Part shown: positions 7,702 through 17,461 of the stretch, piece by piece | Layout: each line of letters starts with the position of its first letter | How positions within the stretch are numbered: the first letter of the stretch is position 1 | Origin: Pandoraea sp. PE-S2T-3 | Lineage (GTDB): Bacteria > Pseudomonadota > Gammaproteobacteria > Burkholderiales > Burkholderiaceae | NCBI RefSeq assembly: GCF_002179965.1 | Contig: NZ_NGUQ01000035.1 | Span: forward strand, 1-64,000 | DNA: 64,000 bases | Direction: 5' to 3' | The notes under the pieces: model-generated | What the model saw: the letters and a program-made list of their open reading frames with translations, nothing else | What the model was told of the DNA's origin: nothing | Database searches by the model: none | Made by a program: the position numbers and the translations under genes

Positions 7702-8028
7702 ATGCGTCACACCCGACTTGTCCCGATACTCTGTTTCGTCCTGCTGGCCGGTGCCTCGATGGGCACCATGGCGCAGACAACGTCGCACAGCCGGTTCTTC
7801 GCCGGCTGGTTTGCGCAGGGAAGCGAGCGCCCGGACGGGCGCGGCAATGGCAACAACAACGGCGGTAACAATGGGGCTCGCGGTGGCCCGGGCGGGCCGT
7901 CGCGTCCGCCGCAAGAGGTGCGTCCGCAAGGTGACTTGCGGGGCGATATCTACAACCACATTCGCGAACAGCGCCAGGCCCCGCCGCCGCAACCGCCGCG
8001 CGAGCGCAACAACAATCGCGGGCGCTGA
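7702..8028 (+). CDS. Small exported Asn/Gly/Pro-rich protein
   Basis: 108 residues with a strong ribosome site (AAGGAGG, 7 bases before ATG). Residues 1-24 form a signal peptide (RHTRLVPILCFVLLAGASMG, then MAQ). The mature part has low complexity: an Asn/Gly tract (GNGNNNGGNNG), a Gly/Pro segment, then Gln/Pro-rich sequence and a final NNNRGR. I do not recognise a family. It is a probable periplasmic or surface intrinsically disordered protein. The convergent neighbour is zapE. Confidence 0.65.
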   Translation: MRHTRLVPILCFVLLAGASMGTMAQTTSHSRFFAGWFAQGSERPDGRGNGNNNGGNNGARGGPGGPSRPPQEVRPQGDLRGDIYNHIREQRQAPPPQPPRERNNNRGR

Positions 8029-8056
8029 TTAGCGCCGCGGCATCAGACCGGCCACA

Positions 8057-9154
8057 TCACGTCAGCGACGTGTCCACCACACGGCGCGGTGTTTCGAGAT
8101 ATTCCAGCGACTGCATCTCAACCAGACGCGACACCGTACGGGTGAATTCGTTGGCGAGCGTGCCCTCGGTGTACAACTGCTCGGGCGGCACCGCCGCCGA
8201 CATCAGCAGCTTCACCTTATGGTCGTAGAACACGTCTACGAGCCACGTGAAGCGACGCGCTTCCGACGCCATACGCGGTGTCATCTGCGGCACATCCGAC
8301 AGCACCACGGTATGGAAACGGTTCGCCAGTTCGAGGTAATCGTTCTGTGAGCGCGGGCCGCCGCAAAGCGTGTGGAAGTCGAACCACACCACACCGCCTG
8401 CGCGACGCAGTGCCTTCAATTCCCGTTGTTCGATATGCAGCAGCGGGCTTTCGTCCGGCACCCCGGCAATCTCGGCAAACGCGGCGCGCAGCGCGCGGTT
8501 CGCTTCATTGCCCAGCGGGTAGTGATAGACCTGCACCTGCGCCAGCGTGCGGCGGCGATAGTCGATACCGGCATCGACGTTGAGCACGTCGAGCTTCTCT
8601 TCGAGCAGCCTGATGGCGGGCAGCACGCGATCGCGATGCAGGCCGTCCGGGTACAGCGTGTCGGGACGATAGTTCGACGTCATCACGAACTGCACGCCGT
8701 TCTTGAACAGCTCCGAGAGCAGGCGGTGCAGAATCATCGCGTCGGCCACGTCGGACACGTGAAATTCATCGAAGCAGATGAGCCGGTACCGCTTGGCGAT
8801 GCGCTTGGCCAATTCGTCCAGCGGATCAGGCAAGCCCTTGAGCGCCTGCAACTGGTGGTGCACTTCGCGCATGAACTCGTGGAAGTGCAGGCGCGTCTTG
8901 CGCTGCAACGGCACCACCGAGTAGAAGCTGTCCATCAGGAAGCTCTTGCCGCGCCCTACCCCGCCCCACAGGTACACGCCCTTGGGCAGATCCGGGTGCA
9001 CGAGCCACTTCTTGAGCGTGTTCGAGCGCTTGGCCTTGTAGGCCGCCCATTCGTCGTAGCACTGTTGCAGTCGATCGACGGCACGCTCCTGCGCTTCGTC
9101 GGGCTGGTAGCCGCGCGCGGCCAGTTCTTGTAGGTAGTATTCGCGAACGTTCAT
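8057..9154 (-). CDS. zapE: ZapE cell division ATPase (AFG1-like)
   Basis: 365 residues starting MNVREYY at 9154; no strong ribosome site is seen, but family alignment supports this start. AFG1/ZapE ATPases act at the Z-ring late in division in E. coli. Walker A GGVGRGKS is at about 64-71 and Walker B LICFDEF at about 125-131. The sensor motif TSNYRPDTLY is present, as are the family motifs DSFY and HFHEFM. It lies just downstream of lpdA on the same strand, as usual in Burkholderiaceae, but a terminator separates them. Confidence 0.93.
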   Translation of the reverse strand: MNVREYYLQELAARGYQPDEAQERAVDRLQQCYDEWAAYKAKRSNTLKKWLVHPDLPKGVYLWGGVGRGKSFLMDSFYSVVPLQRKTRLHFHEFMREVHHQLQALKGLPDPLDELAKRIAKRYRLICFDEFHVSDVADAMILHRLLSELFKNGVQFVMTSNYRPDTLYPDGLHRDRVLPAIRLLEEKLDVLNVDAGIDYRRRTLAQVQVYHYPLGNEANRALRAAFAEIAGVPDESPLLHIEQRELKALRRAGGVVWFDFHTLCGGPRSQNDYLELANRFHTVVLSDVPQMTPRMASEARRFTWLVDVFYDHKVKLLMSAAVPPEQLYTEGTLANEFTRTVSRLVEMQSLEYLETPRRVVDTSLT

Positions 9155-9207
9155 GCGGACAGCGCGCCGGAAGACGGGCAAAAAGAGCAACGTGGATCAG
9201 GAGTCGG

Positions 9208-9241
9208 GAAAAAACAAAGGCGAGTTGCCTCGCCTTTGTTC
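9208..9241 (-). terminator. Terminator of the odhA-odhB-lpdA operon
   Basis: On the minus strand AACAAAGGCGAG, loop GCAA and CTCGCCTTTGTT are followed by a T-run (bases 9208-9213 read as A on the plus strand). It lies just after the lpdA stop codon. Confidence 0.8.
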
Positions 9242-9262
9242 GTACTTCTCAGTGCAACCCGC

Positions 9263-10693
9263 TTACTTGTTCAGCGCGCGCTTCTCGACATCGAGGGCGG
9301 CTTCGCGCATCACTTCGGACAGCGACGGGTGCGGATGGCAGATACGGCCGATGTCTTCCGACGCCGCCTTGAACTCCATCGCCACCACGGCTTCGGCAAT
9401 CAGGTCCGAAGCGTTCAGGCCGATCACGTGCACGCCGAGGATTTCGTCGGTCTTGGCATCGGCCAGCACCTTCACGAACCCATCCGACGAGCCCATGCCC
9501 AGCGCACGGCCATTGGCCGCGAACGGGAACTGACCCGGCTTGAACTCACGGCCTTCGGCCTTCAGCTGCTGCTCGGTCTTGCCGACCCAGGCGATTTCCG
9601 GCGAGGTGTAGATCACCCACGGAATGCAGTTGTAGTCGATGTGCGGCTTTTGACCGGCGATGACTTCGGCCACCAGCACGCCTTCGTCTTCCGCCTTGTG
9701 GGCCAGCATCGGGCCACGCACCACGTCACCGATCGCGTACACGTTCGGCAGCTTGGTGGCGCAGTGGTCGTCCACCGGGATGAAGCCGCGCTCGTCGGTC
9801 GCGAGACCGATGTTGCCCAGGCCCAGATCGTCGGTGTTCGGCACGCGGCCGACCGACACGATCAGACGGTCGACGACGAGCGTCTTGGCGTTGCCCGCGT
9901 TGTCCGTGTACTCGACCGTGACGTTATCCTTGCCGGTCTTGACTTCGCCGACCTTCACGCCGACGTTGATGTCCAGACCTTGCTTCTTGAACTGCTTGGC
10001 GGCTTCCTTGGCGACGCCGGCGTCGGCGGCAGCCAGGAATTCCGGCATGGCTTCGAGCACGGTGACTTCGGCACCCAGACGGCGCCACACCGAACCCAGT
10101 TCCAGACCGATCACGCCAGCGCCGATCACGCCCAGCTTCTTCGGCACGGTGTCGAACGAGAGCGCACCTTCGTTATCCGAGATGAGCTGGTTGTCGACCG
10201 GCATGCCCGGCAGGTGACGGGCCTTCGAACCCGTGGCGATGATGATGTTCTTGGCGTTGACCGATTCGTTCTCGGCGCCCGTCACATCGATCTGATAGCC
10301 AGCGTCGTTCTTGGCGATGATCTTGCCGTGACCCTTGAGCCACGTGATCTTGTTCTTCTTGAACAGATACTCGATACCGCCCGTCATCTTGTCGACGATG
10401 CCTTGCTTGCGCGTGAGCATCTTGGCGATGTCGATCTTCACGTCCGACGTCGTAATGCCGTGATCGGCCAGGTGATGACCGACCTTTTCGAACTCTTCCG
10501 ACGACGCGAGCAGTGCCTTCGACGGAATGCAGCCCACGTTCAGGCACGTACCGCCCAGCACCATCTTGCCGGCCGGGTTGGTCCACTTCTCGACGCAAGC
10601 GACCGAGAAACCGAGTTGGGCAGCGCGGATCGCGGCGATATAACCGCCGGGGCCGGCGCCGATAACGACGACATCAAATTCTTTGTTTGCCAT
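9263..10693 (-). CDS. lpdA: Dihydrolipoyl dehydrogenase, E3 of 2-oxoglutarate dehydrogenase
   Basis: 476 residues; the start MANKEFD at 10693 is placed by family alignment. It reoxidises the dihydrolipoyl groups of the E2 core with FAD and NAD+. The FAD Rossmann motif GAGPGG is at 12-17 and the redox disulfide GGTCLNVGC has Cys50 and Cys55. A second dinucleotide motif is [10 protein letters not shown], and the C-terminal HPHPSLSE carries the catalytic His-Glu pair. It is the last gene of the odhA-odhB-lpdA operon and ends at a terminator. The order is typical of beta-proteobacteria. Confidence 0.96.
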   Translation of the reverse strand: MANKEFDVVVIGAGPGGYIAAIRAAQLGFSVACVEKWTNPAGKMVLGGTCLNVGCIPSKALLASSEEFEKVGHHLADHGITTSDVKIDIAKMLTRKQGIVDKMTGGIEYLFKKNKITWLKGHGKIIAKNDAGYQIDVTGAENESVNAKNIIIATGSKARHLPGMPVDNQLISDNEGALSFDTVPKKLGVIGAGVIGLELGSVWRRLGAEVTVLEAMPEFLAAADAGVAKEAAKQFKKQGLDINVGVKVGEVKTGKDNVTVEYTDNAGNAKTLVVDRLIVSVGRVPNTDDLGLGNIGLATDERGFIPVDDHCATKLPNVYAIGDVVRGPMLAHKAEDEGVLVAEVIAGQKPHIDYNCIPWVIYTSPEIAWVGKTEQQLKAEGREFKPGQFPFAANGRALGMGSSDGFVKVLADAKTDEILGVHVIGLNASDLIAEAVVAMEFKAASEDIGRICHPHPSLSEVMREAALDVEKRALNK

Positions 10694-10790
10694 TTTGAGA
10701 CTCAGTGAGGTTGACGGCAGGGGGAGGCGCGGTGTGCCGGCCACCATGCTAAGCATGGCCGGGCAGACACCGCGCAGTGCGCGCTAACGC

Positions 10791-12050
10791 TTACAGGTCG
10801 AGCAGCAGGCGCGCCGGATCTTCCAGCGCTTCCTTCATGGCGACGAGGCTCAGCACGGCTTCGCGGCCGTCGATGATGCGGTGGTCGTAGCTCATGGCCA
10901 GATAGTTCATCGGACGGATGACGATCTCGCCGTTCACCACGACAGCGCGTTCCTTCGTGGCGTGCACGCCAAGAATGGCCGACTGGGGCGGGTTGATAAT
11001 CGGGGTCGACAGCATCGAGCCGAACACACCGCCGTTCGAGATCGAGAACGTACCGCCGGTCATTTCTTCGATCGACAGCTTGCCGTCGGCAGCCTTCTTG
11101 CCGTACTCGGCGATCTTCTTCTCGATGTCGGCCAGGCTCATCTGGTCGGCATTGCGCAGAATCGGCACCACCAGACCACGCGGCGAGCCGACAGCGATAC
11201 CGATGTCGAAGTAGCCGTGGTAGACGATGTCGTTACCGTCGATCGAGGCGTTCACGGCCGGGTACTTCTTGAGCGCGTGCACAGCAGCCTTGACGAAGAA
11301 CGACATGAAACCCAGCTTCACGCCGTGTTCCTTCTCGAACTTGTCCTTGTACTTGTTGCGCAGGTCCATCACCGGCTTCATGTCCACTTCGTTGAACGTG
11401 GTCAGAATGGCGTTGGTCTGTTGCGATTGCAGCAGGCGCTCGGCGATACGGGCGCGCAGACGCGACATCGGCACGCGCTGTTCCGGACGGCCTTCCAGCG
11501 ACGTGTCGCGGCCAACGGCGGCAGCCACCGACGGCAGCGAGGCGCGTTGCGCCGGGGCCGGGATCGAAGCAGCAGCGGCCGGCTTGGCGGCGCCAGCGGC
11601 CAGGGCGTCGCCCTTGGTCACGCGGCCGTCGCGGCCCGAGCCGGCAACGTCGGTTGCCGACAGGTTCTTCTCGGCCAGCACCTTGGCAGCGGCCGGGCTG
11701 GCGATGCCACCCGAAGCACCACCCGTGGCAGCAGCGGCTGCGGGGGCAGCGGCCGGTGCAGCGGCTTCCGCCGGCTTGGCGGCGACCGGCGCAGCAGCGC
11801 CTGCCTTGGCTTCGGTGTCGATCTTGGCGATGATTTGTTCCGACGTCACCGTGTCGCCAGCGCTGGCCGTCACTTCGACGAGCACGCCTGCGGCCGGGGC
11901 CGGCACTTCGAGCACGACCTTGTCGGTCTCGACTTCGATCACGGTTTCATCTTGGGCGATGGCTTCGCCGACTTTTTTCTTCCAGTCGAGCAGGGTGCCT
12001 TCGGAAACCGACTCGGAAAACTGGGGGACTTTGACTTCAACAATGGCCAT
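10791..12050 (-). CDS. odhB: Dihydrolipoyllysine succinyltransferase, E2 of 2-oxoglutarate dehydrogenase
   Basis: 419 residues from [10 protein letters not shown] at 12050, with AGGA 8-9 bases upstream. An N-terminal lipoyl domain has the attachment motif ETDKVVLEV (Lys44). An Ala/Pro-rich swinging linker follows, then a peripheral subunit-binding domain ([11 protein letters not shown] to [10 protein letters not shown]) and the catalytic domain with [12 protein letters not shown] near the C-terminus, including the catalytic His. It transfers the succinyl group to CoA in the TCA cycle. It sits between odhA and lpdA with short gaps, consistent with one transcript. Also called sucB. Confidence 0.96.
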   Translation of the reverse strand: MAIVEVKVPQFSESVSEGTLLDWKKKVGEAIAQDETVIEVETDKVVLEVPAPAAGVLVEVTASAGDTVTSEQIIAKIDTEAKAGAAAPVAAKPAEAAAPAAAPAAAAATGGASGGIASPAAAKVLAEKNLSATDVAGSGRDGRVTKGDALAAGAAKPAAAASIPAPAQRASLPSVAAAVGRDTSLEGRPEQRVPMSRLRARIAERLLQSQQTNAILTTFNEVDMKPVMDLRNKYKDKFEKEHGVKLGFMSFFVKAAVHALKKYPAVNASIDGNDIVYHGYFDIGIAVGSPRGLVVPILRNADQMSLADIEKKIAEYGKKAADGKLSIEEMTGGTFSISNGGVFGSMLSTPIINPPQSAILGVHATKERAVVVNGEIVIRPMNYLAMSYDHRIIDGREAVLSLVAMKEALEDPARLLLDL

Positions 12051-12139
12051 TTCTGGATCCTGGATTCGATAAACGTTCAATTCGGAAATACGGCAGCGGC
12101 CGTCCCTGGGGGAGGACGACCGCTGTAAGACCTAACCGG

Positions 12140-15001
12140 TTACTGCACCACGGTCGCGCCCTTCAGGCGACCGAAAGCCGTATCGAGCAACTGCTTGAGC
12201 TGTTCGTAATGCTTGGCGTAGTAGCCCACCGCAGGCGAGGCCGAGGCCGGACGACCGGCGTAAGCCAGCTTCTGACCGGCGCTCATGCTCTCTGCCAGAT
12301 GGTGTTCGATGTAGAACCACGGACCCTGGTTTTGCGGTTCGTCCTGGGCCCACACCACTTCGGCGAGGTTTTCGTACTTCTTCAGCTCGTTCTCGAACGC
12401 CTTGTGCGGGAACGGGTAGAGCTGTTCCACACGGACGATCGCGGTGTCGGTCGACTTGTCTTCGCGACGGCGGGCAATCAGGTCGTAGTACAGGCGGCCC
12501 GAGCAGGCGACCACGCGCTTGACCTTCTTGGCGTCGATCGAAGCATCGGTCTCGCCGATGACCGTCTGGAAGCCGCCCTTGGCGAGTTCCGACAGGTCGC
12601 TCACGGCTTCCTTGTGACGCAGCAGCGACTTCGGCGTGAACACGATCAGCGGCTTGCGCAGCTGGCGGATCATCTGACGGCGCAGCAGGTGGAAAATCTG
12701 TGCCGGCGTGGTCGGCTGAACCACTTGCATGTTCGTATCGGCGCACAGTTGCAGGTAGCGTTCGATACGTGCCGACGAGTGTTCCGGACCCTGGCCTTCA
12801 TAGCCGTGCGGCAGCAGCATCGTCAGGCCCGACACGCGGCCCCACTTCACTTCACCGCTCGAGATGAACTGGTCGATCACGACTTGGGCGCCGTTGGCGA
12901 AGTCGCCGAACTGGCCTTCCCACAGCACCATCGTGTTCGGCTCAGCCGTCGAGTAACCGTATTCGAAGCCCAGCACGGCTTCTTCGGACAGCACCGAGTC
13001 GATCACCGTGAAGTTGGCCTGACCTTCGGCCACGTGTTGCAGCGGCACGTACGTACCGTCGTTCCAGCGTTCGCGGTTTTGATCGTGCAGCACCGAGTGG
13101 CGGTGCGTGAACGTGCCACGGCCCGAATCCTGACCGGTCAGGCGCACTGCGAAGCCCGACGAGACCAGCGATGCGAAGGCCAGGTGTTCGCCCATACCCC
13201 AGTCGAGCGGCTGCTCGCCCAGACCCATCTTGCGACGGTCGTTGATGACCTTCTCGACGAGCGGGTGAACCTTGAAGTTCGCCGGGATCGTCGTGATGCG
13301 CTCAGCCAGACGCTTGAGTTCAGCCAGCGGCACGGCCGTGTCGGCCTTGTCGGTCCACTGCTTGTTCAGGAACGGCACCCAGTCCACCGAGTACTTGCTC
13401 TTGTAGTTCGAGAGCACCGGATCGATGGTGTGGTGACCGTCGTCCATGGCCTTGCGGTAGGCCTTGACGAAGCCGTCGCCTTCTTCGGCGGTGATCACGC
13501 CTTGCGTGACCAGCTTCTCGACGTACAGCGCGCGCGTGCCCGGGTGTTGGGCAATCTTCTTGTACATCAGCGGCTGCGTGACCGCCGGGGTGTCTTGCTC
13601 GTTGTGACCCAGCTTGCGGTAGCAAACGATGTCGACCACGGCGTCCTTCTTGAATTCCTGACGGAATTCGAGGGCCAGTTGCATGGCCAGCACGACCGCT
13701 TCCGGATCGTCACCGTTCACGTGCAGCACCGGCGCTTCGATCATCTTGACCACGTCCGAGCAGTACGTCGTCGAACGGGCGTCACGCGGGTCCGACGTGG
13801 TGAAGCCGATCTGGTTGTTGATGACGATGTGCACCGTGCCGTGCGTGCCGTAACCACGCGTTTGCGCGAGGTTCAGCGTTTCCATCACGACGCCCTGGCC
13901 TGCGAAGGCCGCGTCGCCGTGCACTTGCACCGGCAGCACGCTGGCGGCATCGGCTTCGCCACGGCGGTCCATACGGGCCTTGGCCGAACCTTCGACCACC
14001 GGGTTCACGATTTCCAGGTGCGACGGGTTGAACGCCAGCGACAGGTGGACCGGGCCACCGCTCGTCGAGACGTCGCTCGAGAAACCCTTGTGGTACTTCA
14101 CGTCACCAGCCGGCAGGTCGTCGACGTGCTTGCCTTCGAATTCGGCGAACAGGTCCGACGGCATCTTGCCGAGGGTGTTGACCAGCACGTTCAGACGGCC
14201 GCGGTGGGCCATGCCGATCACGATTTCTTGCACGCCCTTGGCACCGGCGTGGTGAACCAGTTCGTCCATCGCCACGATGAACGATTCGCCGCCTTCGAGC
14301 GAGAAGCGCTTCTGGCCGACGAACTTGGTATGCAGGAAGCGCTCGAGGCCTTCAGCGGCCGTCAGGCGTTCCAGAATGTGCTTTTTCTTTTCAGCGGTGA
14401 AGTTGGGCGTTGCACGCGCCTTCTCCAAACGCTCTTGCCACCAGCGCTTCTGCACCGGGTCGCTGATGTACATGTACTCGGCGCCGATCGAGCCGCAGTA
14501 CGTGTCGCGCAGCGACTTCAGGAGGTCACGCAGGCTGGCTTGCTCGAAACCGAAGTACGTGTTCTCAGCGGAGTACACGCCATCCATGTCGGCTTCGGTC
14601 AGGTCGTAGAAGGCCGGTTCCAGTTCCGGAATGGCCGGGCGTTCCTGACGCTTGAGCGGATCCAGGTTGGCCCAGCGGGCACCCAGAAAACGGTAGGCGG
14701 CAACGAGCGACTGCACGTGAACCTGCTTGCGGGCCACGGCCATGTCGGACGCACCGGTACGCGGCAGGAAGGCATTGGCCTTCGCGCGTTGGGCGAACGA
14801 CTCCACGATCGGGGCGTGAGCCACGTCGTTGGCGTTGGAACCATCAACAGCGGGAACGTTTTGCAGCGCGTCGAAATACTGGCGCCAGTTGTCCGGCACA
14901 GAAGCCGGATTATCAAGATACGACTCGTACAACTCTTCAACGTAGGGGGCATTGCCGCCGAAGAGATACGAGTTCGCTTGGAATTGTTCCATCAAACTCA
15001 T
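12140..15001 (-). CDS. odhA: 2-oxoglutarate dehydrogenase E1 component
   Basis: 953 residues, ATG at 15001 with AAGGTGAG upstream. It is the thiamine-diphosphate-dependent decarboxylase that starts the 2-oxoglutarate dehydrogenase reaction of the TCA cycle. Features include the N-terminal E2-binding segment (YLFGGNAPYVEELYESYL), IGMAHRGRLNVL, the ThDP region DDPEAV and NNQIGFTTSDPRDARST, and the transketolase-like domain with GQDSGRGTFTHRHSVLHDQ. Length matches the family. It is the first gene of the odhA-odhB-lpdA operon; its promoter must lie in the 15002-15575 divergent region. Confidence 0.97.
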   Translation of the reverse strand: MSLMEQFQANSYLFGGNAPYVEELYESYLDNPASVPDNWRQYFDALQNVPAVDGSNANDVAHAPIVESFAQRAKANAFLPRTGASDMAVARKQVHVQSLVAAYRFLGARWANLDPLKRQERPAIPELEPAFYDLTEADMDGVYSAENTYFGFEQASLRDLLKSLRDTYCGSIGAEYMYISDPVQKRWWQERLEKARATPNFTAEKKKHILERLTAAEGLERFLHTKFVGQKRFSLEGGESFIVAMDELVHHAGAKGVQEIVIGMAHRGRLNVLVNTLGKMPSDLFAEFEGKHVDDLPAGDVKYHKGFSSDVSTSGGPVHLSLAFNPSHLEIVNPVVEGSAKARMDRRGEADAASVLPVQVHGDAAFAGQGVVMETLNLAQTRGYGTHGTVHIVINNQIGFTTSDPRDARSTTYCSDVVKMIEAPVLHVNGDDPEAVVLAMQLALEFRQEFKKDAVVDIVCYRKLGHNEQDTPAVTQPLMYKKIAQHPGTRALYVEKLVTQGVITAEEGDGFVKAYRKAMDDGHHTIDPVLSNYKSKYSVDWVPFLNKQWTDKADTAVPLAELKRLAERITTIPANFKVHPLVEKVINDRRKMGLGEQPLDWGMGEHLAFASLVSSGFAVRLTGQDSGRGTFTHRHSVLHDQNRERWNDGTYVPLQHVAEGQANFTVIDSVLSEEAVLGFEYGYSTAEPNTMVLWEGQFGDFANGAQVVIDQFISSGEVKWGRVSGLTMLLPHGYEGQGPEHSSARIERYLQLCADTNMQVVQPTTPAQIFHLLRRQMIRQLRKPLIVFTPKSLLRHKEAVSDLSELAKGGFQTVIGETDASIDAKKVKRVVACSGRLYYDLIARRREDKSTDTAIVRVEQLYPFPHKAFENELKKYENLAEVVWAQDEPQNQGPWFYIEHHLAESMSAGQKLAYAGRPASASPAVGYYAKHYEQLKQLLDTAFGRLKGATVVQ

Positions 15002-15575
15002 TTTGCGCTCACCTTTTCTACGAGTAGCTCGAGAAATAGCGGGTTACGAAACCTTCCGCGACACGGCCTGACCGGATAGCGGATTGCGTGAATCAAGTGG
15101 TGCTTGGAAGGACCTGATCAATCACGGCGAGGAGCATAGCACGTTTTCCCCGCACCCACCGGGCCGGAAAGCCGTCACACGGGGCTGACCGGCGTTACCG
15201 TCCGTTACGCTCCATTAGGCTCCCGGACGGCCTTCACAGCCCCGCAAACGGGCGTTTGACGCATTGACGCCCCAAAACCGGCTGCCGCTAACCTGCCGCT
15301 ATTCGACCCTGATTTTGCGACACTGCCCCTCGAATGCGCCGTCAACACGCCGTCATCACGCATGACGCGGTAACGCCAGATGTTATCGGCAAACGGTTTC
15401 CGCTTTATGTTTATATGGAAATTGGATATATAGGAATTAAATTTTATTATTTTAATTTCTAATCAGTGACCGATATCGTGTCGACTATCCCCTTGCCGGT
15501 CCATCTGGGGGTGGCTTGACGGGTCAGACCCGCCCGGGCTTCCGTGCTGGTCCGGCCCCTGGAGCCAACAAAGAC
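15002..15575. promoter_or_regulatory. Divergent odhA / cysJ regulatory region with A+T-rich island
   Basis: 574 bp without a gene. Bases 15405-15464 are strikingly A+T-rich in a GC-rich chromosome and contain an inverted repeat AATTAAA (15435-15441) / TTTAATT (15451-15457). A sigma-70-like promoter facing cysJ can be read as TTGGAT at 15422-15427, a 17-base spacer and TATTAT at 15445-15450. CysB-type activator sites are A+T-rich, so this could be the sulfur-regulated element; that is an inference. Confidence 0.5.
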
Positions 15576-17408
15576 ATGCAAGAGACGACGCCTCTCACTG
15601 CCCAGCAGGCCCAGTTGCTCAGCCAACTGGTCCAAGGCCTTTCTACCGAACAGCTCGCGTGGGTGCGCGGCTTTCTCGCCGGTATCAATCACTCGGTCAA
15701 GCAAGCAGGCACGCAAGCCCCGGCCGCGACGGCCAGCGCCGCCGCCCCGCAGCTGACCATTCTGTATGGTTCGCAGACGGGCCACGCACAGGAAGTCGCC
15801 GAACACGCGAAGACACGTGCCGTCGCCGCCGGCTTCAAGGTCGACCTGTTCGCGATGGGTGACTATAAAGCGTCGCGCCTGAAGAACGACAAGCTGCTGC
15901 TCGTCGCAGTCTCCACGCAGGGCGAGGGCGAACCGCCCGACGATGCCCGCGATTTCTACGAATTCCTGCATGGCGAGAAGGCCCCGAAGCTTCAGGGCAC
16001 CCGCTTTGCCGTGCTGGGTCTGGGCGATTCGAGCTATGAGAAGTTCTGCCAGGCCGGCAAGGACTTCGATACGCGCCTCGCCGCGTTGGGCGCCGAGCGT
16101 CTGGTCAACCGTGTCGACAGCGATGTCGACTACGACGCCCCGGCCGAGCGCTGGATCGAAGAAGCGGTTGAAGCCCTCAAGCGCGTGGCCGCACCGGCCA
16201 CGGCAGGCGCCGGCAATGCCGCTGGCAACGACGGCTTCAGCCTCGCCGCCCTCGCCAGCGGCGTAGCCCCGGCCGCCGCGGCCAGCCAGTACAGCCGCAA
16301 GCATCCGTTCGAAGCGACCGTGCTCGAGAACATCAAGCTCTCCGGCCGTGGCTCCTCGAAGGAAGTGCATCACGTCGAACTCTCGCTCGAAGGCTCGGGC
16401 CTCACGTACGAGCCGGGCGACGCGCTGGGTGTGGTCGTGAAGAACGACGACACGCTGGTCGACGACCTGATCGATACGCTCGCCCTCGACCCGCAAGCGA
16501 CCACGACTACGCAAGACAGCACCCTCACCCTGCGCGACGCGTTCCTGCGCGCTTACGACATCACCACGCTCTCGCGCGCCTTCCTCGAGAAGTACGCCGC
16601 GCTGGCCGAGTCGACCGAACTCAAGGCGCTGCTCGCGGTGGGTAACGAAGCCGCCCTGCGCGACTATCTGTATGGCCGCGACGTGCTCGACGTGGTGCGC
16701 CAGTTCCCGGCCCGCAAGGTGAAGGCGGCCGAATTCGTCGGCACGCTGCGCACGCTTCAGCCGCGTCTGTACTCGATCGCATCGAGCCTCGCCGCGAACC
16801 CGGAAGCCGTGCACATCACCGTGGGTGCCGTGCGCTACGACAGCCATGGCCGCGCGCGTCGCGGGGTGGCATCGACGTATCTGGCCGACATCGCCCGCGA
16901 AGGCGAAACGGTGCCGGTCTATATTGAAGCGAACCGCAACTTCAAGTTGCCGGGCGACACCAACGCCCCGGTCATCATGATCGGCCCGGGTACCGGCATC
17001 GCCCCGTTCCGCGCCTTCGTCGAAGAGCGTCAGGCGCTCGACGCCCCGGGCAAGAACTGGTTGTTCTTCGGCGATCGCAACTTCCGCACCGACTTCCTGT
17101 ACCAGCGCGAATGGCAGCGCTACGTGAAAGACGGCGCACTCAACAAGATTGATCTGGCGTTCTCGCGCGACACCGAAGACAAGGTCTACGTGCAGCACCG
17201 CATGCGCGAGCAAGGCAAGGAACTGTACGCATGGCTGCAAGAAGGCGCGCACCTCTACGTGTGCGGCGACGCCGACCAGATGGCACGTGACGTGAACACC
17301 GCACTGGTGGACATCGTGGCCGAGCATGGCGGTCTGGCCGCCGACGCCGCCGCCGAGTACGTGAAGACGCTGCAACGCGAAAAGCGCTATCAGCGCGACG
17401 TGTACTGA
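15576..17408 (+). CDS. cysJ: Sulfite reductase [NADPH] flavoprotein alpha-component
   Basis: 610 residues starting MQETTPLTAQQ at 15576; GGAG lies upstream. The N-terminal flavodoxin-like FMN domain has LYGSQTGHAQEVAEHA. An FAD-binding reductase domain follows (RLYSIASS), then an NADPH domain (GPGTGIAPFRAF and YVCGDADQMARDV), and the typical C-terminus ends RYQRDVY. It carries electrons from NADPH to CysI for six-electron reduction of sulfite to sulfide in cysteine synthesis. cysI follows 53 bases downstream. No cysH, cysD, cysN or cysG is next to the pair in this window. Confidence 0.93.
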   Translation: MQETTPLTAQQAQLLSQLVQGLSTEQLAWVRGFLAGINHSVKQAGTQAPAATASAAAPQLTILYGSQTGHAQEVAEHAKTRAVAAGFKVDLFAMGDYKASRLKNDKLLLVAVSTQGEGEPPDDARDFYEFLHGEKAPKLQGTRFAVLGLGDSSYEKFCQAGKDFDTRLAALGAERLVNRVDSDVDYDAPAERWIEEAVEALKRVAAPATAGAGNAAGNDGFSLAALASGVAPAAAASQYSRKHPFEATVLENIKLSGRGSSKEVHHVELSLEGSGLTYEPGDALGVVVKNDDTLVDDLIDTLALDPQATTTTQDSTLTLRDAFLRAYDITTLSRAFLEKYAALAESTELKALLAVGNEAALRDYLYGRDVLDVVRQFPARKVKAAEFVGTLRTLQPRLYSIASSLAANPEAVHITVGAVRYDSHGRARRGVASTYLADIAREGETVPVYIEANRNFKLPGDTNAPVIMIGPGTGIAPFRAFVEERQALDAPGKNWLFFGDRNFRTDFLYQREWQRYVKDGALNKIDLAFSRDTEDKVYVQHRMREQGKELYAWLQEGAHLYVCGDADQMARDVNTALVDIVAEHGGLAADAAAEYVKTLQREKRYQRDVY

Positions 17409-17461
17409 TCGAAGAACGATTCAGCCTGAACCGATAACAGCAGTCGATAACAGCAGCCCAC

